Source of the DNA: Nissolia schottii
Taxonomy: Eukaryota > Streptophyta > Magnoliopsida > Fabales > Fabaceae
Assembly: GCA_003254905.1 (NCBI GenBank)
Contig: QANU01000323.1
Span: 124,001-188,000 of the forward strand
Direction: 5' to 3'
Length of the DNA: 64,000 bases
Shown in pieces: positions 23,280 to 33,826 of the stretch (position 1 is its first letter; each line of letters begins with the position of its first letter). A program made the translations under genes and the position numbers. The notes below the pieces were generated by a model, which had not been told where the DNA came from, did no database searches, and saw only the letters and a program-made list of their open reading frames with translations.

Positions 23280-24710
23280 TTTCTTCCCCCTTCGACATCG
23301 TTCTGCCGTTTCCTTCTTTGCTCGCGACATAGCAGCATAACCGCAACTCCAGACCTTACAATTGCACTGCGTTCAACATGTTATTACAGCATTTTAGGGG
23401 TGGATTCGCCATTTCGCTTCTCAAGTCAAGTTGCGGCAACCCTAACCCTAAAAGCTATTGCAGAGTCTAGCTATAAATTCTCACACAATGATGCTCTCTC
23501 TCCATTCTCCACTTCTTCTAATCTGATCGGTAAGATGAAGAAGCGTAAGCATCATTCCCCTGCTCCTTGTTTTCATTCGCTTTCCCTGTGTCAGTAACCA
23601 TGGCAACATTGATTGGGAAATCCCTGGGTGGGTTGGGTTCTCTCATATTGTGAGGCCCAACCCCAATTAATGGGTTTGTCAAGACAAGCCCACTAAGAAG
23701 ACTTCAACCTAATTTGAGTGTGTAGACAAAGAGTGACGAAAATAGAAGGGAAAATGTGAGAGAGGTGTTGCAATTCAGTTTTCCAACATCAATGAGTTTT
23801 GATGAAGCCAACCATCGGCTGGTCAAATCTTCTTTGACGGTTGGATTGAAGGCACAGTAGCTTGCTGGTGGGAATGAAGGTGCAACTGTTACTAGTGGTT
23901 GGAGTGGTTATAACGGAAGGTTCGAGAAAGGCAAGAAACAAGACTTGCAGGTGGGATCTCTGGCTCTGGAGGAAAATGAAACATGACGGAGCCTGATTTT
24001 TTGAAGCGGCAGTTGCGTGTTTTTGGAACTGCTGCTAGTTTGTTCTCTTTGGGACCGCGGCAACACTTTTTTAGATATCCTGCAGTCTGTTTGCTTTGTT
24101 TAGGAACTGCATCAAACACTTTTTGGATATTGTGATGCAGTTTCTTTAAACTGTAAAGTCGTAGCAAAATAGTTTGGGGTTGAATCGGAAAGTGGTGTGG
24201 TTGTATTTATTTGGAGCTGGATACTTTTTTCTAATGTAATGCTAATCAAGTGTTGATATATCTAACTGCAATTTATAAAGTTTGAATGGAAATGGAAATC
24301 GAAATCGAAATGTTGCTCCAGATTCTAAATTATTGCAAAGGTTTCGTTAGTTGATCTTTGGTTCAAATTCATTAAAAATCTGTTTTTTTCTCTCGTGTCC
24401 CATTAAAATTGAGATTTAAAAAATATATTAATTTTTTATTTTGATACACAATCTTTTGTGTTTCTTTTCATAATCAAACAAAATTTTATTTCCTCGTGTT
24501 CTTATATTTATGTTATGTATCAACAGTAATAAACTATGATCTAGCTTGTTCTAGTTTATAGCAAATACCACCTTTTATGCTACATACATTTTCTCCTTCA
24601 ATCCCATTAAACTTTGATTACTAGTTTTGATGCTGGAAGCAAATGCAGCATCGATCCTATATTAATATTCAATTATTGCACATCTTGAACTTACCAAATG
24701 CAACCGGTTT
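23280..24710 (+). repeat. Chimeric PPR/Mutator unit, copy 2 (shortened)
   Basis: The promoter-like block (double telo-box 23438-23451, TATA 23470-23480) and the start of the PPR-like frame (ATGATGCTCTCTCTCCATTC at 23488) match copy 1. At about 23640 the homology stops. Unrelated sequence follows to about 23860, and homology resumes inside the region after the transposase domain (GGTGGGAATGAAGGTGCA, TTTTGAAGCGGCAGTTG). The DNA-binding domain is therefore absent. A further insert of about 170 bases near 24360-24530 splits the tail. The shared 3' end runs to about 24705. Confidence 0.65.
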
Positions 24711-25284
24711 TTTTTTTCTTTGATATATTAAGCAAATGAAGACTCAGATTCATTAATAAATGCCTGTGAAAGATCATTCTATAGATGAGTTGCTGTAGCC
24801 ACACTCCTTGGAAATAATAAGTGCATGTGACAAAATAATTCCATCTTCCACATTCGCTAACTTGTGGAGACAAATTTTCAGTTTGACTTATTATTATTAT
24901 TATTATTTTTATTATTATTATTGTTTTCTTGTAAAGCTACAGAAAAAATGAGATAAATATGTAATTTATTTACATAAATTAGAATTGCAAAAAAAAATTA
25001 TATTCCAGCTGTAAAATATAAATTAGTCTTTTTGAGGGATTGATACAATCTACTTTTAAAGAACTAACAAATGATTAATATGTGATGTTTTTAATTATGG
25101 TTTAAATTTAGTGAAATTTTTTTTTTGAAAGATTAATACTGTCTCATCATTATATTTTTAGAGAACCAAAATCAAAATTTTAATGCTTATTTTGATTTAC
25201 GAGCAGGTCACCCAAGTAAAAAATAAGTCACTAAGATTAATTCATTGCGATGAAGTATCAAGAGAAAAAAAAAGAAAAAAATAG
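24711..25284. other. AT-rich spacer with (TTA)n microsatellite
   Basis: An ATT/TTA trinucleotide repeat lies at about 24888-24920. The rest is AT-rich with no recognised gene or element. Confidence 0.4.
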
Positions 25285-27000
25285 AACCTTCTTTTATGCC
25301 TTGAGAAAAAAATCTTCTAGAAAAACATATTTCAGCATACAACAGTAACAATCCAAAATGCCAAACCGAACCACAACTTGGACTTCGTCTGAAATAGATC
25401 GACTAGTTATCTGAAACAAGTTGGTCCGGGTGTGTAAACCATTGATTTTTGATCGAACGAAGATGTTGAATTATTATTTTTGACCCCAAACTTTTGAAAA
25501 TATAATAGTGGAATTTTATTATGAACCCTTTAGTAACTCTTTAATTTTTATGAATGGTAATCTTTTAAGTGTAAATTGTAATTAGTTGGGTAATTGGTTG
25601 TTGTTAATTAAAATTTTGGTAATTCTTTGTTTTTTGTGATAGTTCTATAGTGAATGGAGGTCTTTCTTTCCTTTCACTCCCACCACTCCCTTCTTTGCTA
25701 CCGGCGCCTCTGCCCCTGAGACTACCCGGCCCCCGGCGCCATCGCTGCCACCACAAAAGTCAAGTATCATAAGCCACTACATAAAAAATGAAGTATAATC
25801 TGGAACAACATTGACGTAGAACCAGAAATTTGGAATCAACCATCACCAACAAACAATAAAGTCAACAATAACAAACAAGTCCCAAAAACAAAAATCATTA
25901 AAATGCAAAAGCAAAAATCTTAAATTAATCAAATAATTATTAAAAAATTGAACTACAACCCGTAAGGGGAAGTTGATCTACAACATCCCAACTCTGCAAT
26001 ATGCAAAACAAAAAAAAAAAAAAAAGGAAGAAGAAGTAGAATAAGACAACGATGAGGATGTAGCAAGCAAAGAAGATCTAGTCTTATTCACGCACTCATT
26101 TCAGAATTGGTCCGCGATGAAGACAAAGACGCTACAAAGAAGAAGACGAAGACGAAGACGAAGACGAAGTTTTGCCGTTGAAAAATCCATAGCTATGAGT
26201 TGAAGATTTGGACCAAATTTAGAATTTTTTTTTTCTTGATCTGTACATCTAGTTCTGTTTTTGTCTACTTCTTTCTTTCTAGATTTGTGCTTCTGGTTCT
26301 GTTTTGTCTCCTCCTTCTAAATCTGGACTATGGTGTGAGAGGGGTGGTCGCATCGGCGCCGGTGATGGTGAAAATTTCCACCGGATTGTGGATGCCATTG
26401 ACAATTGTAGACGCATAGAGGTGGCAACCAGCGACCAGGTTGGTGAAGTATGCGACAGTGGACAATGATCGGGGGATGAAGAGAGAAAAGGAGGTGAGGG
26501 AGAGGGGCTATGAGAGAAGGACAAAATGAAAAATCATTAATACTCCATTAAACATGTAACAAAACATGAAGAAGTTAAAAGTGCAATAATAAAAAAACTT
26601 TTGCTACCTAGTCCCTCAACATTTTTAAGTTATTTTATTCCACCCTAAACCAAAATGGGTTGTGTAACTACCCATACCAGGTTAGAATCGTCCTTGCAGC
26701 CTATGATCTATTCCAAACATCGATCAAAGAAAAAAAAGAGTCTAACTAACAAATACCCTAAACATATTTGTTAAAAAATGCAAAATGAATTGATTTCATT
26801 AAAAAAAATAAATTGACAAATTTTAAATGTAACATTAAACATTAAAATTTAAAAATCATTCCACTTTAAGTTTTTTACTTAAAAAAAAATAAGACCAGTT
26901 TAAAAAAAGGTTATTTTCGAAATAAAAAAAAACTACAAAATAATATTAATAAAATCATTTCTCTTCACTCACTTATCACTGCAGCCGAAAGCATAAACAT
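25285..27000 (+). repeat. Relic of the PPR gene's 5' flank, split by a ~1.3-kb insertion
   Basis: 25285-25375 (AAAACATATTTCAGCATACA and onward to CCGAACCACAAC) resembles 38905-38990. 26695-26740 (TGATCTATTCCAAAC) resembles 38994-39033, and 26945-27000 (TAATAAAATCATTTCTCTTC, then GCCGAAAGC) resembles 39100-39150. All three matches come in the same order as the DNA just upstream of the intact PPR gene. The foreign 25376-26694 stretch contains a (GACGAA)n repeat (about 26145-26168) and GC-rich patches. No PPR coding sequence follows the relic. Confidence 0.5.
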
Positions 27001-27519
27001 TCTCTTAGCCTTCCGCTTCCTCTCCGCCACCTGTGCGGCCCCTGGCATAGTTAGGTGCGCGACCCGGGTCAATTTAGATTAGTCTAAGCCTTAGATACTG
27101 GACAGACAACCTAAAAAAAAAAGAATTGAGGGGTTTTTACATTGGGGTAGATTTTGGAGAAAAAAATCTGAATATATGAGTTAGAATGAAAAATTACGAA
27201 AGTATGTGGTAAATTTCTAAAATCGCTACTGTTTAGAGCGATTTCAGAAAATAAAAAAAAAACGAAAATAAGTCTGAAATCGTCAAGGCTTATAGCGATT
27301 TCAGACTTTGAAATCGCTAGCTTAAGTGACGATTTCAAACCTAAAAAAAATAAATAAAAAATTCAGATGTCTGGAATTGTCACACAGAGTGACAATTTCA
27401 AAAAATAAACCTATACAATTGTAATATTTTTCAAGTCACCATATTATGGATTATAAAAATTTTGGGGCATAGACAATTAAAAAATCCCAGAATTGATTCT
27501 AGTTAAAAGGATTAATTGT
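27001..27519. repeat. Cluster of short hairpins built on AAATCGCTA/TAGCGATTT
   Basis: Between about 27210 and 27405 the word GAAATCG or its complement occurs repeatedly in alternating orientation (AAATCGCTACTGTTTAGAGC, CTTATAGCGATTTCAGAC, AAATCGCTAGCTTAAGTGAC, TTGTCACACAGAGTGACAA), each able to form a small stem. Such subterminal inverted words are common in CACTA and similar DNA transposons, but no terminal repeats were found. Confidence 0.5.
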
Positions 27520-27623
27520 GCGGTTTCCTTCTCTCCTCGTCACACAGCAGCATGACCGCGCATTCAACCTGTTGTACATCAGCATTTCAGGGTTTAGCGT
27601 TGGGGACCACTAAACTGTTCGTG

Positions 27624-27720
27624 TTGGGCGCGAGGGGTGGATTCGTCATTTCGCATCTCAAGTCAAGTTGAGGCAACCCTAACCCTAAAAACTGTTGCAG
27701 AGTCTCGCTATAAATTCTCA
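27624..27720 (+). promoter_or_regulatory. Promoter-like block of copy 3 with double telo-box and TATA
   Basis: AACCCTAACCCTAA at 27675-27688 and GCTATAAAT at about 27707-27715 keep the spacing found in copies 1 and 2. The block just upstream (GGGCGCGAGGGGTGGATTCG) is nearly unchanged from copy 1. Confidence 0.55.
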
Positions 27721-27755
27721 TGCGATGACGCATTATTCACCTCTCCGCCGATTTA

Positions 27756-28060
27756 ATGGGTAAGATGAAGAAGCTTGAGCATCATGCCCCTGCTTTTTTT
27801 CATTTTATACACTCATATGGAGCACATGGCAGTTGCTCCAATTTTTCATCCGCTTTCTTTCGGAAAACATTCAGTTATCCATCCAATTCGGTAGCCATGG
27901 CAACGTTGATCCAAGGTCTCTGTATTAACGGTGATGCATTCAGTGCACCTCACTTGATACATGGAAGTGGTAGCTCTAGGTTTTCCTGATCAATGGGTTT
28001 TGTAAAATAGGACAAACAAGAGTTGCTATGACAAATGTATATGTTGAGAAGGTGTATTGA
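27756..28060 (+). pseudogene. RFL-type PPR gene 5' fragment in copy 3
   Basis: A frame from 27756 (MGKMKKLEHHAPAFFHF) reaches MATLIQGLCINGDAFSAPHL and stops at 27987. The following DNA, in another frame, reads INGFCKIGQTRVAMT (about 27990-28035). TLIQGLCINGD and INGFCKIGQTR are consecutive helix units of RFL-type PPR proteins, which strengthens the PPR origin proposed for copy 1. The text between them is garbled and the rest of the PPR gene is absent. Confidence 0.55.
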
Positions 28061-28756
28061 CGATCTCTCTGATGACAAATATGAGCTTCATATACCTATC
28101 AATTTGGAGAGATCTTTTTCTTTTGTCAAGATGAAATTTTTTTTTACATTTTTCTCTTTAGTGTTATCATGTTACTCATGTCCATAACTAAGGGTTTTAG
28201 CTTGTAATGTTAGGCTCAGGTAAATGTGTGATCTTCAATGTTCAAAGTGGGAGTGACTAAAGGTTTTGAGTTAAATAAATGTGTGATCCTCAATGTAATT
28301 TATCCTCAATGTAATTTTTTAGTTTTAATTTTTATTATTTAGTAGATTGACACTTTACGTTCAACATAGTCGATGAGGTTATGTAATTATGGATTTGTTT
28401 ACCGAAATGCATATGAATTCTTTTACATTTCTCTTATTGATATATTAATTCATGAGACTTGTGTCTACAAATCTTTGAGATGTACAATAGTGTTGAACCT
28501 CCTAACAAAATCATTATTACAATGTCTTTGATTCTTTGATATGCTTTTCACTTGCTCTCATGTTGATGTGGCAATGGCATTATTTAAGCAAGTGATGGAT
28601 ATATGTTTAGCATCTTTTGACGTAGTCTAGAACTGCCAACATATACCGCAATGAAACTTCTGATTCCATGATTTATTTATTTGCCAAAATTTGTGTTACT
28701 GCAAATGCCTGTCTAAAATATTCACTTGTGTAATATGTTATATCTTTTGGTTGTCC

Positions 28757-29681
28757 CTAAGCCCCTAGTTTCCACTTCAGTAATGAATACTGTAGTGCTT
28801 GATGGTGATGGTAACTACTACTATGCAAATTTGGTGGTGTAGGTAAGAGTAAAAAGAATGGGGCTGATGCAGGTGCTGATCGTACATTTGATGGAGATGT
28901 GAGTGTTTGTAACAAAGTGGATATTAGTTCTAGTGATGAGGGGTTATGGAGGTGAAGAAGAGATCTCTGATGAGGATATTTGGAATTTGGGAGTGATTCA
29001 AATTCAAAATACACGGTTTTGAGGAAGTGCAGGCTGTATTTGGTAGTGATGAGTTGAGTGAGGCTGAGGACATATTCGACAAACCAGGGCATGTGCGTTC
29101 TGACAATGATAGGCATGACGTATATGTTGATAGAGAGATGGTGGGTAAAAGATTTGAGATTGGTAGTGATGGTAAGGTTTCCTAAGAGAGGGGTTTGTTG
29201 TTTTTAAATGTAAATCACTTTAGATAGGTGTTGCAAGATTATATCATTCAAGAAGGATTTGAAATAAGAATGATGAAGAATTTGTAGTCAAGAGTAACTA
29301 TCATCTGTGCTATTGAGGGGTGTGGTTGGTGCATTCATGCCTGTCCAACCCCTGATGGAGTGGCATACAAGATTAAAACTTCCTCACATGTCCACAATTG
29401 CATTAGGCAAACAAAAAAACGAGGATGCGACATTTGCTTGGATTGCAACTAAATTGGAGGCTAAGTTGAGGGAAGATCCAAACATGAGCTATGCTGAGTT
29501 GATGGAGAAGTGGGGAATAGAGCCAAACACATTGATGCAACTATATCGTGCAAGGAGAAGGGTGAAGGAGGACAACGAAGGGATGTATGCTTGTAGCTAT
29601 AAGTTTACTGGTTGTAAAGAAGTTGGCCACAATATCCTAACTTGTCAGAGAGCTCCTGTGGCCAAAAAAGGCAAGAGATAG
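28757..29681 (+). pseudogene. Mutator (MULE) transposase DNA-binding-domain remnant, copy 3
   Basis: An acidic leader (SDELSEAEDIFDKPGHVRSD, DREMVGKRFEIGSDGKVS) lies upstream. The best frame, 29307-29681 (124 residues), reads GVVGAFMPVQPLMEWHTRLK in a shifted frame first. It then gives EDATFAWIATKLEAKLREDP, NMSYAELMEKWGIEPNTLMQ and LYRARRRVKEDNEG, and ends in a clearer zinc knuckle, GHNILTCQRAPVAKKGKR. The catalytic DDE region between the two is absent, as in copy 1. Frameshifts occur near 29380-29400. The central stretch is almost base-for-base the same as in copy 1. Confidence 0.75.
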
Positions 29682-30781
29682 CAGGTACTATTATCTAGTT
29701 AACTTAATAAATACTTAACTTTTAACCACTACTTTAACTTCCTTAGGTTTAACTACTGTTTTTTGTTTCTAAGGTTGCAAATGAAGCAGGTGGGAATGAG
29801 GAAGTTGCTGGGATTGAGGGGGCTGGTGGTGGTGGGAAGGTCTTCAGATTTGTTAATGTTTGTACTAGTTACTAATTTTCATTAGTGATTGTTTAATGTA
29901 GAGGACGAGGAGAAAAGGAACTGAGAGCATTGAGGATGCAGCTGGGAATTTAGGCGGTGATGCCGCTGCTGTGAATGCAATAGCTGGGAATCCTGGGACT
30001 GCAACTGTGGGCAGTGATGGTACGGGGACTTCTACTCAAAGACAATCAAGAAGAAAAATGCTTTGTGGACTTATTAAACAAATATTGCACATTTAGTTTA
30101 ATATTTTTATTGTTTGTTATATGATGTAGAAGCCGGAAGGTCCAAATTAGAGTGAATGAAGCTGCCACCAATGGTGGGAATGAAGGTGCGTGCAGCTGTT
30201 ACTAGTGGTTGGAGTGAAGCTCAACATGTTATAATGACTCCGGTGATAATAGAAGCTTTGAGAAAGGCAACAAGACTTGCAGGTGGGACCGTATGCTCTG
30301 GAGGAAAATGAAACATGGTGGAGGCCTACTAGTTTGTTTTCTTTGGTACTGCAGTAATACTTTCTGGATACTCTGCGGTCTGTTTGTTTTGTTTGGAATT
30401 GCCTGAAACACTTTTTGGATATTATGCAGTTTCTTTAAACTGTAAAGGCGTAGCATAACAGTTTGGTTTTTTTTTTTGGGGGTTAAAATAGGAAAGTGGT
30501 TTGGTTGTATTTATTTGGGGTTGGATACTATTGCTAATGTAATGCAAATGAAGTGTTGTGATGTTTGTGATTGTTGATCTTTGATGGAAAAGAAGTGTTG
30601 ATGGAAATTAAATATAGCAGATTCTGAAATTTAGTGTTTGCAGTAATCTGTTGCTACAGATTCTCATATTACAAGTATTCTTTTCGGTTAGTCTGTGTTT
30701 GCTGATCTTTGATTGAGCAATTTGAATTGAAACGGAAATGGAAATGGAATATTGCAAATTGTGTGCTCGTGTGTGTCTTAA

Positions 30782-31065
30782 GGTAGCATTTGGCAAGTGT
30801 CCCGAGACAAAAAAGTATTGAAATAGTAAGGATAGAAACATGTTTGGAAAAGGACACGAAAACATAAAACTTAAAAATACTTTTGTCTTGAATTTTTTTT
30901 AAACTAATTTTTATACATCTAAAAAAGAAAAAATACAAAAGATATGTTTGGGATGCAAGGGATGTGTCTCTGTTGTACTTCTAAAATGGAGAGACGTAAG
31001 GGACACGTCTCTACTGTCCATGCATTTTTGTATTTGTTGTCTCATGATACTTACCAAATACTACC
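30782..31065. mobile_element. Tourist-like (PIF/Harbinger) MITE, 284 bp
   Basis: Imperfect inverted ends (GGTAGCATTTGGCAAGTGTC against GGTAGTATTTGGTAAGTATC read from the other side) extend about 28 bases. TAA flanks both sides (30779-30781 and 31066-31068). A 3-bp TAA duplication and GG-starting ends are typical of Tourist-type elements. There is no coding capacity. It lies inside copy 3 of the chimeric unit; copy 1 shows no such sequence at the matching point (about 21598). Confidence 0.8.
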
Positions 31066-31500
31066 TAATAGATTGATGTCCATTTCACATATAAAGTGTT
31101 CATGTTTGGTTAAATTTTTGTTAGAATTGAAGTGGAAATATTGTTGAATTTTGTTTGCTGAAAGTTTGTGGAAGTTAGTCATAGCTCATATTGGTCATGC
31201 TTGCACTTTGTTTGGTTTTTGTTTGAACTAATCAAGTTCACTAACACAAATTTGGTCTAGCTTTGTATTGGCTTATAGCAAATACGGTCATATTCTATAA
31301 TAAACTATGATCTCACTTGGTTTGATCTGGTTTATAGCAAATACAACCTTCTTTGGTCACATCTTCATGGTTTATGCTACATAAAATTTCTCTCAATCAC
31401 ATTAAACTTTGATCAATAATTTTGATGCCGAAAGCATGTGCAACATCCACTAACTCAATATTTAACTATTGCACATCTTGAACTTACCAAATGCAGTTCT

Positions 31501-33390
31501 TTTTTTTTAAACTTGAATAGAGTTTCCTACTTATTTACTTACGAGTGCCAGTGTAAATGAGTTATTCGTTTAATTGAGAACAAATAGTTCAAATAACATC
31601 TCTCTTGCTCTATGAAACATGAGTATGTGATTTTTTTTCTCAAAAGTATCTGTACTGGTATGTATCTGATACGGGTACGCTTGGATACTCTGGAGTACAT
31701 ATCCAATAATTTCTTTTAAAAAAAATTGAACTGGGTACAGTGTGGGAACAACTAGGTGTGACTAGGTGCGGTGCGAGTTCATGGCTCAACAGAAAACTAT
31801 GCTATTTTTAGCTTTTAATTTTTTTTTCTCAATCTCATACCCATAGTGGTTTTGCCTCTCATTCTCTCTTCTCCAAGCTTCCAATCTCACATAAAAGTCC
31901 AATCTCACCTGCACACCACAAGCAACAACAATTGCATGGTGGTGAAATCTTGAGACCTGAATTGGTTTGAGAAGTTTAGCCTAGCATATTGTAAAATAAA
32001 CTCATAAATTTAAGAAATAAAATGATGAACAATAAGAACACGAGAGAAAATAAAATAAAAAACTATTTATTGGATGCAATATTATGCAGAAAAAAATCAA
32101 AACTTGTTTCTGTTTTGAGTTTCTAAAGCCCTTTAAATAGAGAGTATGTCTCTTTGGATACTCCTCTTTCATTTTGAAACTGAAGCAACTATCAGAACTC
32201 TCTTGATTATCATAATAGTCACCTTAAAGCCAAATGAATTAGCTTTCAATTGCCTTTGGTCCCATGCCTTTTGGAATCTTAAGGAAGAAGTTATGGTGCA
32301 AACACCACCCAAAGGTCATCAACATTTCTAGTCCGACTTGCATAGCTCAAATGAGTCTCAAGATGACTAAATCTTCACTTGGTTTCTCATAAACATTGTA
32401 TCCCATTGAGTTAGTTTCCTTACAAAAAAATACGGGATATCGATTAGACATTTTGAACTCAAGTTATGACCCAATTATTGCAGCAAAGTAAAGAACCCAA
32501 ATTGCCACAAAAATGGTTCAAGACAATAAAATGCCTAATTTATTTTATTCGAACCAAAATTAATTAATTAAACTCGTTGGAGCTCCGAAACACTAAAGGT
32601 AAAGATAAAAGAGGAGCACAAAAATGCTAGCTATCAATCTCTCACCTATGGTTTATGAATTTTGCTCTCCAGCAATTTTGTCTTTGGGTGAAGAAAAAAG
32701 AAGGGGGTGACATGTTGTTTTGGAGAAGTGTGCGCCTTCCTGCACCATGGTTCACCAATCTATCTATTAATATTAGAAAGCCATGAAGTCTAGCTCATGC
32801 ATAGAAAAGCAAACCAAAACATGTTCACACTCAACTTACTCAGAACCAGTTTTTCCTCTCTATGAAAGGGCACAAGTGTCAACACCAAACTAATCAAACC
32901 ACAATCATGTTCACGCTGTGAGGGAAGAGATCCTCTGGTTCGATGAGTGGTTTAGTTAATAAAAATAAAAAAGCGTATCTGAGTTGAGATATATTCTTCC
33001 TGCATAGCCTTATAGACGTGTATTGCTTATACTTCCTTATGCAAAGGTATGGAGAAAAGCAAGGGTAAACCGTGGGTTCTCCATCATAACCTTATAGACC
33101 ATTCATGGACATGACAATGCATAAAGATTTACTCAACCAAATTCAAAAAAGATGTCAGCTCCTTTTTGACTATGAATGCAAACAATTGAGAAAAAAATTA
33201 ATGGCCACCTTACAACATGAATAAATTGTGAGGAGTAGAATTTACGTTACTTGCTGCATCTAATATCATTCAAAACAGAAGAACACAGTTCAGAGAGCAT
33301 TCCTGAACTCCACACCCATGAGCACCCATTTGTTTCATAGTGACAAATTCACCAGGCTGTGAGGTTAGCCCACTGCAGGGGGTTGAGCAT
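31501..33390. other. Gene-free spacer
   Basis: About 1.9 kb of AT-rich DNA with no recognised exon, RNA gene or element ends. Short open frames such as 32146-32331 show no domain. Confidence 0.35.
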
Positions 33391-33392
33391 AA

Positions 33393-33556
33393 TGGCACAA
33401 AGGTGTGATATGGTTTCTTCAATTACTCATTCGAAGCTTGGTTGGGGTATCAAGGCCACCATTGTGAGGTTATTGGAAACTCCTAACAAAAACAACAAAC
33501 AAGATGTATATACTATGAAGATGGTCATTGAAGATGAACAAGAAAGTATTACCCAC
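33393..33556 (+). pseudogene. RPA1-like OB-fold fragment, probably Helitron cargo or component
   Basis: The frame reads DMVSSITHSKLGWGIKATIV, then RLLETPN and VYTMKMVIEDEQ. This fits the start of the first DNA-binding OB fold of plant RPA1-like proteins, where xWRIKxRVxRLW is followed by NSLEMVLxDE. Such RPA fragments commonly accompany plant Helitrons, and a Helitron helicase follows on the same strand. Only about 55 residues are present. The match is short and from memory. Confidence 0.4.
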
Positions 33557-33826
33557 TAATGATATTTAGTTTCTAAGAATAAGCAAGTGCTCCTCATAGC
33601 CATGTATCTAATTTAGTTAGTAGTATCATTAGTTAACTCTGATGCCAGGTATTTTTTAACTTACAAGATAGTGAAAACAATGGTTACTTATATAATTGCA
33701 TATCATGACACACACATTAATTAATTTTTTTCTATTGAATGTATCTATTTTTTTAATTACAATAAATGATGTACAATTAAACAAGTTTGCAACTAATAGT
33801 GGATGAACTTCGTAACTTAACTCTAT

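Larger units (their letters stand above)
27520..31500 (+). repeat. Chimeric PPR/Mutator unit, copy 3 (complete layout)
   Basis: Same order as copy 1: leader, telo-box and TATA block (27675-27715), PPR-like frame, non-coding kilobase, acidic frame, Mutator DNA-binding domain, zinc-knuckle relic and long tail to about 31495. A Tourist-like MITE sits inside the tail (30782-31065) and is missing from copy 1 at the equivalent place. Divergence from copy 1 is about 10-15% by eye outside the transposase domain. Confidence 0.65.

Noticed and set aside
26200-26524. Overlapping frames on both strands with Ser/Pro- and Phe-rich products
   Set aside because: Located in the 1.3-kb insert of mixed composition beside a (GACGAA)n repeat; no domain seen on either strand.
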